From: Gemmatimonadota bacterium
GTDB taxonomy: Bacteria > Gemmatimonadota > Gemmatimonadetes > Gemmatimonadales > Gemmatimonadaceae
Assembly: GCA_016704465.1 (NCBI GenBank)
Contig: JADJAD010000009.1
Coordinates: forward strand, 310,001-374,000
Reading direction: 5' to 3'
Length of the DNA: 64,000 nucleotides
In this document: piece by piece, positions 35,819-44,727 of the stretch
Position numbering within the stretch: position 1 is the stretch's first letter
Layout: each line of letters opens with the position of its first letter
Notes under the pieces: generated by a model
Seen by the model: only the letters and a program-made list of their open reading frames with translations
The model's database searches: none
Told to the model about the DNA's origin: nothing
Translations under genes and position numbers: made by a program

Positions 35819-37536
35819 GGTCGCCCTCCCTGCGAATCGTCCTGCGGCCCCGTCTCGGGCGAGCCGGCGTCGTCGGTGACTTCGTCGGTGACTTCGTCGG
35901 CAGCCGGGGCAGGCGGGACGGCACCCCCAGGTGACCGTTCGGTCGACCCGGGATTCGTGCTAGACGGTGCGTCACTCTCGCCGATCGGTCGCGCGCGAGG
36001 CGACGGATCTGCCGCCGAGTCGACGGTGAACGGATGGGGCGGTTCTGGCGGTTCTGGCGGTTCTGGCGGTTCTGGCGGTTCTGGCGCGGCCGGTGTTGCC
36101 GGTGTTGCCGGTGTTGCCGGTGTTGCCGCAGACATCGGCGCGGTGTGCGGTTCTCGCCGCGCTGCCATGAGGCGCAGGAACCAGAGCACCGAGTGGAGGC
36201 CGAAGAAGCCGAAGACGCCGACGAGCAGCGACGTCATCAACACCCACACCGTGTTCAGTTCGGGATTGCGCGCGCGGTCCCGGACATCGGCGTGCGGTCG
36301 GTACATCACGAAGTTTGCGTTGGCTCCGGCATGGCATGCGCCGCACGTCTCGACGAGCTTCGATGCGTGAACCGACGAGAGTGAGTCGTCGGGCGGCCGC
36401 ATGGCGTGCGCGCTATGGCAGTCGCTGCACTTCGCGGCGATGCCGGAACCCAGGGTCGTGGCCTTGCCGTGATAGGTCTCGAAGTAGGTCGAGAGCAGTC
36501 GCTCGTGGCATGATCCGCACTCGGTCACGACGCCGCTGAACCACTCCGGGTCGCTGGCCGACACGACCTTGTGCCCCCCGTGGCATTCGAGGCACACGGG
36601 GGCGTGCTGCCCGCTCTCGGTGGTGTCACCGAGCGCGAGCGCCGTGCCATGTGCGGAGCTGTCGAAGGTCGTGAGAATCCCCGCGTGGCAGGCGCCGCAC
36701 GTCGTTCGCACGTTCGACCGGGAGAGCGTTGATTCCGTCGAGTCGGTCGGCAGCACGCGGTGGGCGTCGTGACAATCGCTACAGGTGGCCGAGACCGTGA
36801 GGCCGGCCTTGCTCATCGCCAGCCCGTGCACGGAGTGGCGGAAGTCGCTCACCGCCGTGCGCGCGGTGCTGTCGGCCGGATCGCCGAAGTACGCATCGAC
36901 GATGCTCGCCTTGTCGTGACAGCTGCTGCACAGCCGGGCAACGTTCAGCGGATAGGTGGGCGACCGGCTATCGTCGGCGCCGAGCACCCGGTGCGAACTG
37001 TGGCAGGTGACGCAGGTCGGGGCATCGCCCTTCTTCTCGAAGTTGGCCGCGTGGATCGAGCGATGATACGCCGCCCCCTGGTTCTCGTGGCAACGGTCGC
37101 ACGAGACCGAGACGGACGTCACGGTCGCGTGCGGATATCCATCGTTGTAGCCGGCGTGGCAGTCGGCGCACACCAGCGACTGGTGTCGTGAGTCGCGCAG
37201 CAGGGTGTCAGGGACGAACAGCACGGAGTCTCCCTGCTCCCCCTTGGCCTTCCCCGCGAGGAACGTCCGGTCCGCGTGGCACTTCTCGCACTGGACCGGA
37301 CCTCGGCCGCCCGAGACTCGGCTTCCGGCACCAGAGGCGATGGGGGGCGATGTCGTGGTGCGCGACTGCCCACTGCGCACCTGGCTGCCCGCGACCTGGC
37401 CGGCACGGACGCCGGCTTGCGGTGCCGGCTGGCTGCCTAACGACGTCGCGGGCACGGCCGCCGACAGGGTCGCCAGCACGGCGGCCCACCGGAGCCATGT
37501 CCCACGCCATCGGGGTCGCACGTCGGATCCTCTCAC
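35815..37536 (-). CDS. Undecaheme cytochrome c with C-terminal membrane anchor
   Basis: GTG 37536 is chosen because GGAG lies 8 bases upstream and a normal signal peptide follows (WLRWAAVLATLSAAVPATSLG); a longer frame reaches 37653 and would overlap the previous gene. Eleven CXXCH motifs run from CEKCH to CGACH in the first ~370 residues of the mature protein. One membrane helix follows (VWVLMTSLLVGVFGFFGL). The tail is low-complexity: tandem PAT and EPP triplets coded by 9-bp repeats (36034-36125), then acidic residues. The anchor next to a cytochrome b gene suggests the periplasmic arm of a quinol-oxidising complex (CbcA-like). The protein ends with a 4-base overlap into the cytochrome b gene. 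Confidence 0.87.
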   Translation of the reverse strand: MRGSDVRPRWRGTWLRWAAVLATLSAAVPATSLGSQPAPQAGVRAGQVAGSQVRSGQSRTTTSPPIASGAGSRVSGGRGPVQCEKCHADRTFLAGKAKGEQGDSVLFVPDTLLRDSRHQSLVCADCHAGYNDGYPHATVTSVSVSCDRCHENQGAAYHRSIHAANFEKKGDAPTCVTCHSSHRVLGADDSRSPTYPLNVARLCSSCHDKASIVDAYFGDPADSTARTAVSDFRHSVHGLAMSKAGLTVSATCSDCHDAHRVLPTDSTESTLSRSNVRTTCGACHAGILTTFDSSAHGTALALGDTTESGQHAPVCLECHGGHKVVSASDPEWFSGVVTECGSCHERLLSTYFETYHGKATTLGSGIAAKCSDCHSAHAMRPPDDSLSSVHASKLVETCGACHAGANANFVMYRPHADVRDRARNPELNTVWVLMTSLLVGVFGFFGLHSVLWFLRLMAARREPHTAPMSAATPATPATPATPAAPEPPEPPEPPEPPEPPHPFTVDSAADPSPRARPIGESDAPSSTNPGSTERSPGGAVPPAPAADEVTDEVTDDAGSPETGPQDDSQGGRP

Positions 37537-37616
37537 GAGGGGTTCTCCAAGGGGTCGTACATGGCACGCACGTCCTCGAGTGGCGGGGGGATGGCCCACG
37601 GTGGCAGCAGGGCGCA

Positions 37617-39218
37617 CTATCGCCTCGATCGGAGCGGGTCGGTCAGGTGACACGTCAGGCAGAGCTGCGGGTTTCGCTTGGACATTCGCGCGGCGTCGAA
37701 GCCGGGGCCGTGCGGATTGACGCGCAGCCCGAGGTCGGAATGACAGCGCGTGCAGTCACGCTGCTGGTGGCAGCTGACGCAGCTCTGCATCTCGAGCCGC
37801 GCCGACTGACCATGCTGCTGCAGCCAGTTGGGCTGCCGGTCGTGGTAGACGACATTGCGCGCGCCGGTCGACGCCAGGGCCTGCCCCCGGTGACACTCCC
37901 GGCAGAACGTCTCGGTGGTGTGGCAGGACGCGCACTCCTGCTCGCGCCCGGCGGCGCTCGCGCCGTGGCGGCTCATGAAGTTGACCGCGTGGAATTGGCG
38001 CCGGCTCCCGCCGTTGTGACAGCTGGAGCAGGTCCGTTCCTCGTGACAACCGAGACAATTCAGCTGCCCGCTGGACGCGGACGCTCCGTGGCGATCGCCG
38101 AAGTCCGCCGGGTGGATGCGGACCAAGGTGGGCAGCGTGTCGGATGCGTGCGGGGCGGGCGTCGCCAGCGCGACGTCCCGGGTATGCCGAGAGGTAGGAC
38201 TCGCGGTCGCGTGAGGGAAGGCGAGCACGGCGCCGCGCGCGACCACGTCCACGGGGGTGATGCGAAGTCGCACGCCCCGCGCCCCGTCAGGATCGGGGCG
38301 TGAGAGCCGGGCAATCTGGCGGGCGGCGCCGCGTCCGATGTGGCAGGTGGCGCAACTGGGTTGGGCATGGCAGCTGGCGCAGGTCGCGGGGCGTCCCTTC
38401 GCCGAGTCGCCATGCACGCTCGCCCAGTCCGACCGGCCATGGCTCGGCGGCGTGAAGTACTCGGGCGCAACGCCGCGCAGCGCACGGGCCACTCGGGCGT
38501 CGGACGCGACAGCAGCCGTGCGCGACACCTCAGTGGCGTTGGGGTGGCAGCGCGCGCAACTCTCGCGCGCATGACACGTGGCGCACTGCAACTTGTCACC
38601 TGCCGCGCGCGGGGAATGCTCCGACAGGAAGTCCGGCGTGTCGTGCCATGCGGGCACCGGGAGGGCCGCCACGGTGCTGTCGGACAGTCCGGTCGCGCGC
38701 GTGAGGGGGACGTGGCATTGCGAGCAGGTGTTCTCGCGCGCGAGATGATCGGGGGCCCGATGCGCGTGGCACTGTTGGCAGGACGCCGGTGTGGCGCGAT
38801 CTACGGCCATGAACGTCGCGGTGTCCCCGACCGCATGACAGGTACGACACGTCGGCGCCGGGGTTTCCTTCCACTCCCGTTGCTGATGCGAGCCGTGTGC
38901 AAAGGCGAGGTTGGAGGGATGCGCCCGGCGTCCGTTCCATGGGACGCGCTTGAGACGCGTGCCGTCGTGGCACTCGGCGCACGACACGGCGGATGGAAAG
39001 TGCCGGCTGGAGTCGGGCGATGCGATCGCCTCGTGACACGTCTCGCACACGGGAAAGAGGCGGGCGTGCGCCTGGTGCGGAAAGGGCGACGAATCGGCCC
39101 GCGTTGCGACGCCCCATGCCCACCCGACGGACGTCACGCTGACGATCGCGAGAACGAGCAGGAGCGCGAGCCCTCGGGCGCTGCGGCGGAACCGGAGACG
39201 GGGACGGGTCGGATTCAT
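37617..39218 (-). CDS. Hexadecaheme cytochrome c
   Basis: ATG 39218 overlaps the stop of the barrel gene (ATGA). The 533-residue protein has a signal/anchor helix (ARGLALLLVLAIVSVTSVGWAWG) and sixteen CXXCH motifs from CETCH to CLTCH. Many sit as close pairs (CATCHARESCARCH, CASCHAQPSCATCH, CLGCHEERTCSSCH, CASCHTTETFCRECH, CVSCHQQRDCTRCH), a spacing suited to a wire-like heme chain. It lies next to the gene for an outer-membrane barrel, so it is the best candidate for the periplasmic or in-barrel partner of a porin-cytochrome conduit, like MtrA in role but with more hemes. No close named relative was recognised. Confidence 0.88.
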   Translation of the reverse strand: MNPTRPRLRFRRSARGLALLLVLAIVSVTSVGWAWGVATRADSSPFPHQAHARLFPVCETCHEAIASPDSSRHFPSAVSCAECHDGTRLKRVPWNGRRAHPSNLAFAHGSHQQREWKETPAPTCRTCHAVGDTATFMAVDRATPASCQQCHAHRAPDHLARENTCSQCHVPLTRATGLSDSTVAALPVPAWHDTPDFLSEHSPRAAGDKLQCATCHARESCARCHPNATEVSRTAAVASDARVARALRGVAPEYFTPPSHGRSDWASVHGDSAKGRPATCASCHAQPSCATCHIGRGAARQIARLSRPDPDGARGVRLRITPVDVVARGAVLAFPHATASPTSRHTRDVALATPAPHASDTLPTLVRIHPADFGDRHGASASSGQLNCLGCHEERTCSSCHNGGSRRQFHAVNFMSRHGASAAGREQECASCHTTETFCRECHRGQALASTGARNVVYHDRQPNWLQQHGQSARLEMQSCVSCHQQRDCTRCHSDLGLRVNPHGPGFDAARMSKRNPQLCLTCHLTDPLRSRR

Positions 39219-40753
39219 CGGGCACCGTCTCGGGCGCTCGCGCCGGGATCGGAGCCGATGCTCCATTCCAGTCGCACGGTCGCCCGCCGCTGGTTCCAGG
39301 GTCCTTCCAGCGTGCGACCGGCGGTCCGCTGCCGGTAGAGCATCGCATCGGCGGCGAACCGCAGGTCAGGTCGAATGGCGATAGAAACGTCGGCGCCCGC
39401 CCCCAACACGCGCCCGGTCCCGACGCGCCACTCGGAGATCGTCTCGAACGCCGCCGCGCGGGCCGCGAGGGAGAATCGTTCGCTTCGGAGCCAGCGCAGC
39501 ATTACGTCTGCGTCGGAACGTGATGCGGTGCTCCCGACGTCCACCCCGTACCCCCCCTGCGCGAGCCATGCATCGCTCAGCCGCGCGGCGACCGAGCCGC
39601 CGAGCCGCCAGCCGTCCGTGCGCAACGGCAGCGACGCGACACCGGCGTCCGTCTCCTGGTAGCGGCGGTATGCCCCACGACCCGACACCGTGAGTCGCGC
39701 ACCGGGCGACGTCCAGCGCGTGTCCACCAGTCCCTCGTCGAAGCCGACCGGGGAGAACGTCCCCCAGATAGTCCACAGCGGGAAGAACGGCGCGCTGTGC
39801 CGCCCTTCTGCAGAGATGTCCATGCCGTGCCCGATGGGATGGCGCGCCCGAAGGCGCGCCTCATTGAAGACGCCGGCGGCAAAATCATACACGACCTCGC
39901 TCGAGAGTCGAGCACGACCGACCCGCAAGGTCGCGGCGGCCGAGGCGCGCTCGGAGTAGAGGCCGGCGCGATCCTGCCGGATCTCTCGCTCGTACTGCGC
40001 CCGCACCGCGCCCAGGCCGCCCGCTGGTCGCCATCGAAGCGCACCACCGAGCAGTATGCCGCGGGAATCCGGGGGGAGTTCCTCGATCGTTGCCAGCGCG
40101 TCGCTGGTAAGATCGCGCGCGAGCCCTTGCAGGAGGCTCCGGCCAGCATAGGCCTCGACCCGCACGCTGACGAGCGCGGCCAGCGGCTGCGCCTCTACCA
40201 GAACGCCGTCGAAGTTGCGAAAGCCAAGTTCCGAACCGAACCACTGGCGACCCAGCCGGGCACGCACGCGCTCGCGGTCGACATCCACGTATGCGGCCAG
40301 CACGTCCAGCTGCTGCTGCGCCTGTGGCCAGAGCGACCGTCCCCCGCCAAACGCTTCGCGAAAGCGCAGTTCGGCGCGGGCGCTCACGCCACGACCGAAT
40401 CCCCAGGCGGTGGCGTCCACGTCCTGCATCAGCGCCATAAGCTGTGTGGGCGGCGCGGCGCGAAAGTAGCGGCAGAAGCCGTCGCCCGAGCATCGGGCGA
40501 GCGTTCCGTCCTGGAGGAGACGATCGAGTCCGTCGGTCGTCGACGCGGCCGATTCCGGGACGCTATCCGTCAGCATCGGGCGCAGCTGCACGAAGCGCGA
40601 GGTGCTCGCGCCGGTGATGCGGATTCCCTGGGCCCCGAGGGACACGGCGCCCACGCTTCCGAGGGCGACCATGAGCATGAGCATGAGCACGCGCATGAGC
40701 ACGCGCATGGGCACGCGCATCAGCACGCGCCGGGGCAGGCCCGAGGGACGCAC
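39215..40753 (-). CDS. Outer-membrane beta-barrel protein of a porin-cytochrome operon
   Basis: GTG 40753 is chosen for its GGAGGAGAGGG ribosome site; the frame is open 73 codons further. The 512-residue product has a Met-rich signal peptide (repeated MRVLM units) cleaved near SLGAQ. Long alternating amphipathic strands follow to the end (for example RAELRFREAFGGG, RARLSSEVVYDFA, RWRPAGGLGAVRAQY), with a final strand RRATVRLEWSIG. Two cysteines (RCSGDGFCRYF) sit in the N-terminal part. It resembles MtrB/PioB-type porins in role and position but is shorter and was not recognised as a named family. It is the first gene of the operon and would house a multiheme wire across the outer membrane. 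Confidence 0.7.
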   Translation of the reverse strand: MRPSGLPRRVLMRVPMRVLMRVLMLMLMVALGSVGAVSLGAQGIRITGASTSRFVQLRPMLTDSVPESAASTTDGLDRLLQDGTLARCSGDGFCRYFRAAPPTQLMALMQDVDATAWGFGRGVSARAELRFREAFGGGRSLWPQAQQQLDVLAAYVDVDRERVRARLGRQWFGSELGFRNFDGVLVEAQPLAALVSVRVEAYAGRSLLQGLARDLTSDALATIEELPPDSRGILLGGALRWRPAGGLGAVRAQYEREIRQDRAGLYSERASAAATLRVGRARLSSEVVYDFAAGVFNEARLRARHPIGHGMDISAEGRHSAPFFPLWTIWGTFSPVGFDEGLVDTRWTSPGARLTVSGRGAYRRYQETDAGVASLPLRTDGWRLGGSVAARLSDAWLAQGGYGVDVGSTASRSDADVMLRWLRSERFSLAARAAAFETISEWRVGTGRVLGAGADVSIAIRPDLRFAADAMLYRQRTAGRTLEGPWNQRRATVRLEWSIGSDPGASARDGAR

Positions 40754-41469
40754 GCGCGCTCCCTCTCCTCCGGCCGCCGTGACAGCGCGCTGTCGCGTGC
40801 GGTGTCTCGTGCGGCGTTGCGTGCGACGTTGCGTGCAGCGCTGCGTCACGCTCCCCGGCAGTTTGCTGGTGGCGTCGGGCTCATGACTGCACCACGGCCG
40901 ACAGGCATTCGTCGACGCGGTCGCAAGGAATGGGGCATCATGAGTCCTCGAAGTGCGAGCGGATTCCTGCAACGCGACCGCAGGATTGCGAACGTCGCGG
41001 CGAAACCAACAGCGACCGTCGCGGAATTGCAGCCGCGAGCGACATCAATGCGACACGCACGGGCGATCGCAGCAACGCGCGAGCGATTGATCCTCCAACT
41101 CTGCGAGCACGCGACGTTCGCGTCAAGATGGAGATCCTTTACCGACGCGCGGCGTGTCCACCGGACCGTTCGTCGCGACGCAGGGCGCTTGGCCAACGGA
41201 CACCTAACGACTTGCCGCCACGGTGACAAGAGCCATCGGCGCAAGCGGGCGATGCCGGAAGGATGGCACCACGGGCCCCCTACCCGCGGACCGGGAGGAG
41301 ACGCTATTGCGCTACGGAGCACTCGGCGCATGATTCCGTATCCGCCGGACCGTCGCGCCGGCGCACCGACGGAGCGATCGTTGTCGCTCCCGGTGTGCGC
41401 GCATCCGTGTATCGCCGTCGCGGTGCCCCACGGCGCAGCGCCGGGGAAATCTCGTTCAAGGATCATCAC
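40754..41469. other. Intergenic region without a supported gene
   Basis: About 700 bp between the divergent barrel gene and the small lipoprotein gene; it should hold both promoters. Open frames cross it on both strands but none has plausible protein composition. Its left part has decayed GTTGCGTGC-like repeats (40790-40850). The middle is rich in GCGA tetramers and comparatively AT-rich. A copy of ACCTAACG is at 41212. No hairpin terminator or riboswitch was recognised. Confidence 0.5.
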
Positions 41470-41943
41470 ATGCAGCTTCGCCACCTCGTCCCGATGCTCG
41501 CCGCCGCCGTGCTGCTCAGCGGCTGCGGGGGATCCGACGAAACCAAGACGGGTGAGACGGCAGACTCGGCGCTACCGCCTGGTCATGTGCCGATCACGCC
41601 GCCCGAAAGCTCGGACCTGTTGCCGCTCACGCAGGCACTGCTGGACAGCGGAAACGCCGCATTTCGTAAGCAGGATTTCGTTGGAGCGCTGGACTTCTAT
41701 TCCAAGGCCAGCCAAGCGCAACCGGGGCATGCGGCGCCGTGGTTTGGTACGTACATGGTGGGACAGGCGACAAAGAATACCGCGCTCGCCGATAGTGCGC
41801 TGCGCATGGTGCGGGAGCGAGCGCCGGAGACCCAGGCACATCCCGGAGCTCCCCCGACCGGTACCGCGCCGTCGTCTCCATACTCCCCACACCAGTCGGG
41901 GTCGCCCCCGGGGCGGGCACCGTCGAGCGGAACGCCCTCGTAG
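41470..41943 (+). CDS. Small lipoprotein with a TPR-like segment
   Basis: ATG 41470 follows AAGGA by 7 bases. The 157-residue protein has a lipobox (AAAVLLSGCGG). It has about two helical repeats (LTQALLDSGNAAFRKQDF, ALDFYSKASQAQPGHAAPWF) that look like a tetratricopeptide pair, and a Pro/Ser/Gly-rich tail. Probably a periplasmic or outer-membrane scaffold protein. It starts the plus-strand run leading to the CBS and ATPase genes, 208 bp before the CBS gene. The function is not identified. Confidence 0.7.
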   Translation: MQLRHLVPMLAAAVLLSGCGGSDETKTGETADSALPPGHVPITPPESSDLLPLTQALLDSGNAAFRKQDFVGALDFYSKASQAQPGHAAPWFGTYMVGQATKNTALADSALRMVRERAPETQAHPGAPPTGTAPSSPYSPHQSGSPPGRAPSSGTPS

Positions 41944-42151
41944 CGATGTCTGGGCGGCGGTGTGGCGGCACCATGCGGATGGCGCACGGCGAGGCGCGAG
42001 AGCGCGGAAGCCGGATGTTCGGCGAGGTTCCGTTCATCGCGCCGTCGTCCGCCCCCCGTCGGGGGTTTCACTGACTGACATCGCGCGCGCCGGTGTGCAT
42101 GGTGCAACAGCACGACTATCCAGCTTCAGCGCCGCCCGGCGGGAGGGTTTT

Positions 42152-42730
42152 ATGCTCAAGGTCCGCGACATCATGACTCCGAGCGTTGTCAGCTTTGCAG
42201 CGGACCAGACGCTGCGCGACGCGGTGGAGATCCTCGTGGAACGCCGCATCGGCGGCGCCCCCGTCGTCGAGGGAGACAAGGTCATCGGCGTGCTCTCCGT
42301 CACGGACATCATTGAATTCGAGTCCGTGACCCCCGTAGAGAGGCGCGACGAGTCGCCGAACGATGAATCCGACGGCGATGTCGATGCGCCGCAGGAATGG
42401 TCCGAGGGCGATGAGCTATCTTCGTCGTTCTTCACCGACTGGTGGCCGAGCGAAGGGCCCGACGTCGCGGAACGCATTGCCTCGACCGAAGGGATGCAGT
42501 GGGACTTCATGTCCGGCCACACGGTGAGCGAAGCCATGTCACGCACCGTGTGCACGGTCGAAGCCACCATGGAAGTGTCCAACGCGGCGCAGCGCATGTT
42601 GACCGCCGGGGTGCAGCGTGCGCTGGTCACCGACGAGGGGTCGCTGGTCGGGATCCTGACGACGACCGACATCCTGCGCGCCGTCGCCGAGCGCAAGCTC
42701 ACGGTGCGCCAGTTCGTGTTCGAGAAGTAG
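42152..42730 (+). CDS. Tandem CBS-domain protein
   Basis: ATG 42152 with GGGAGGG upstream. The 192-residue protein has two CBS motifs: VRDIMTPSVVSFAADQTLRD to VIGVLSVTDII (~4-55) and VSEAMSRTVCTVEATMEVSN to LVGILTTTDIL (~125-182), separated by an acidic linker of ~65 residues. Such pairs bind adenine nucleotides and report energy state. It resembles mycobacterial Hrp1 in type, except for the long acidic insert. It lies 22 bp before the P-type ATPase gene and is probably co-transcribed with it. Confidence 0.88.
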   Translation: MLKVRDIMTPSVVSFAADQTLRDAVEILVERRIGGAPVVEGDKVIGVLSVTDIIEFESVTPVERRDESPNDESDGDVDAPQEWSEGDELSSSFFTDWWPSEGPDVAERIASTEGMQWDFMSGHTVSEAMSRTVCTVEATMEVSNAAQRMLTAGVQRALVTDEGSLVGILTTTDILRAVAERKLTVRQFVFEK

Positions 42731-42752
42731 TCGGACCGTTGAGCGACGAATC

Positions 42753-44609
42753 GTGATCAGCGCGCGATCGCTGGCGCGCTCCGTCGCCCTCCCCGCGGCC
42801 GCACTGCTCGGCGGGCTCGTCGGGCTCATTGCGTGGTTCACCGCCGGGCGGGAAACGGCGGAGCTGATCTGGCTGGCGGCCGTTGTCATCGTGGGAGCGC
42901 CGGTGCTCGTGCGCACCGGGCGGTCGGTCCTGCGCGGGCACTTTGCGACCGATGTGGTGGCCGCCCTGGCCATCGCCACGGCCATCGCCCTGCGTCAGCC
43001 ACTCGCCGGGTTGGTCGTGGTGCTGATGCAGACCGGGGGCGAGGCGCTCGAGCGCTACGCCGAAGGGCGGGCGTCGGCCGCCGTGCGTGCGCTCGAGGAC
43101 GCGGCGCCGCGCACCGCCCATCGGTTACACGAGCACGGCGAGACAGAGATCGCCGTGGACGCGATCGTGGTGGGTGACCGGCTGCTCGTGCGCCCCGGCG
43201 ACGTCGTGCCGTGCGACGGCGAAGTGGAAGAAGGGGAGTCGGAACTCGACACAGCGCGCCTGACGGGCGAGCCGGTGCCACGCAGCGTGGCGCCTGGATC
43301 GCCACTGATGAGCGGAATGCTCAATGGATCCGGTGCGCTGGTGATGCGCGCGAGCGCCGTCGCCGGCGAGAGTCAGTACGCCCGCATCGTCGAGTTGGTG
43401 CGATCTGCCGAGGCCTCCAAGTCGCCCCTGCAGCGGCTGGCCGATCGCTACGCCGGATGGTTCACGCCGATCACGCTGGCGACCTGCGCCGTGGTGTGGT
43501 TCGCGACGGGAGACGCAGTGCGCATCCTTGCCGTGCTGGTCGTGGCCACGCCGTGCCCGCTCATCCTTGCCACGCCGATCGCGATCATCGGTGGCATCAA
43601 CCGGGCGGCCGCCCGGCTCATCGTGGTGCGCAACGGGGCGGCGCTGGAACGTCTCTCGGATGCAGAGGTGGCGGTCTTCGACAAGACCGGCACCATCACC
43701 GAGGGGCGTCCGCGCGTGAGCCGGGTCCTGGTGCACGACGGGATGTCGTCGGCGATGGTCTTGCGGCTGGCGGCGGCGGTGGAGCAGCGCGCGGGGCACC
43801 TGCTGGCACGTTCGCTGGTCGCCGCCGCCCGCGAGGCCGAGGGGCGCCTGCCGCAGCCGTCGCAGGTGCAGGAGTCGCCGGGACGCGGGGTGGAGGGCGA
43901 GGTCGAGGGACACACGGTGATCGTGGGCTCGAGGGCGCATGTGCTGGAGCGGTTGGCGCTTCCCGCCGATGCCGTCACGCCCTTCGACGACGTGACATCG
44001 TCGCTCCGCGCGTTTGTGGCCATCGACGGCGAACTCCACGGTGCCATCGACTTTCACGACACGATCCGTCCGTCTGCCGCGCCGCTGGTCGCCATGCTGC
44101 CGTCGTTAGGGGTGCGACGCGTGCTCCTGCTGTCGGGCGATAACGCGCGCAGCGCCCGCCTGATTGCCGACGCCGTCGGCATCGCCGAGTCCGAGGGCGA
44201 CCTGCTACCCGAGGACAAGGTGCGGCGGGTCGCGGAGCTGTCGCAGGAGGTGGGACGTGTGCTCATGGTGGGCGACGGTACCAACGACGCGCCGGCACTC
44301 AGTCGCGCCGACGTCGGCATCGCAATGGCCGGGCACGGAGGCGGCATCACCGCCGAGGCGGCCGACGTCGTCATCCTCATCGACGACTTGTCGCGCGTAG
44401 GAGAGGCGATGCACATCGCAAAAGAGACCATGGCCATTGCCAGGCAGAGCATTGCCGTCGGGCTTGGCCTGAGCCTGGTAGGCATGGTCGCGGCGGCCTT
44501 CGGATACCTTCCGCCGGTCGCCGGGGCGCTGGTGCAGGAGGGGATCGACGTGGCGGTCATCCTGAACGCGCTGCGGGCGAGCAGGGCCGCCGATCGCCCG
44601 CCGGGGTAA
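42753..44609 (+). CDS. P1B-type heavy-metal ATPase without an N-terminal metal domain
   Basis: 618 residues from GTG 42753. Order: membrane helices, actuator domain with TGEPV, a helix with TPCPL (Cys268) in place of the common CPC, phosphorylation site DKTGT (Asp310), the nucleotide domain, hinge GDGTNDAPAL and final helices. There is no HMA domain or His-rich tail at the N-terminus. It exports a transition metal using ATP; the TPCP-type motif argues against typical Cu+ and Zn2+ classes and the metal cannot be assigned. The CBS gene upstream and Usp gene downstream suggest a stress setting. Confidence 0.9.
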   Translation: MISARSLARSVALPAAALLGGLVGLIAWFTAGRETAELIWLAAVVIVGAPVLVRTGRSVLRGHFATDVVAALAIATAIALRQPLAGLVVVLMQTGGEALERYAEGRASAAVRALEDAAPRTAHRLHEHGETEIAVDAIVVGDRLLVRPGDVVPCDGEVEEGESELDTARLTGEPVPRSVAPGSPLMSGMLNGSGALVMRASAVAGESQYARIVELVRSAEASKSPLQRLADRYAGWFTPITLATCAVVWFATGDAVRILAVLVVATPCPLILATPIAIIGGINRAAARLIVVRNGAALERLSDAEVAVFDKTGTITEGRPRVSRVLVHDGMSSAMVLRLAAAVEQRAGHLLARSLVAAAREAEGRLPQPSQVQESPGRGVEGEVEGHTVIVGSRAHVLERLALPADAVTPFDDVTSSLRAFVAIDGELHGAIDFHDTIRPSAAPLVAMLPSLGVRRVLLLSGDNARSARLIADAVGIAESEGDLLPEDKVRRVAELSQEVGRVLMVGDGTNDAPALSRADVGIAMAGHGGGITAEAADVVILIDDLSRVGEAMHIAKETMAIARQSIAVGLGLSLVGMVAAAFGYLPPVAGALVQEGIDVAVILNALRASRAADRPPG

Positions 44610-44642
44610 CAGGAGATCCATCGGGCGGGCGAGAGGACCCGA

Positions 44643-44661
44643 TGTAAGGAAACGCCCTACG
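44643..44661 (+). promoter_or_regulatory. Probable operator before the Usp gene
   Basis: TGTAAGGAAACGCCCTACG has the same left arm (TGTAAGG), the same 5-bp spacing and a near-matching right arm (5 of 7) as the perfect palindrome at 48646-48664. It is 67 bp before the small ORF and 138 bp before the Usp start. Confidence 0.55.
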
Positions 44662-44727
44662 CGACACGTCGAAGTCCCCCACGAGCGCGCAGCAGAGCGA
44701 CGACAGATCCCGACAGGAGGACGTGCC

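Noticed and set aside
34826..36370. 514-codon plus-strand frame
   Set aside because: It is antisense to the cytochrome b and 11-heme genes; the Gly/Ser repeats in it mirror the PAT/EPP repeats of the real gene.
39797..42151. Upstream extension of the CBS-protein frame
   Set aside because: The frame is open by chance; CBS homology begins at 42152, which has a ribosome site. The extension crosses the barrel gene antisense.
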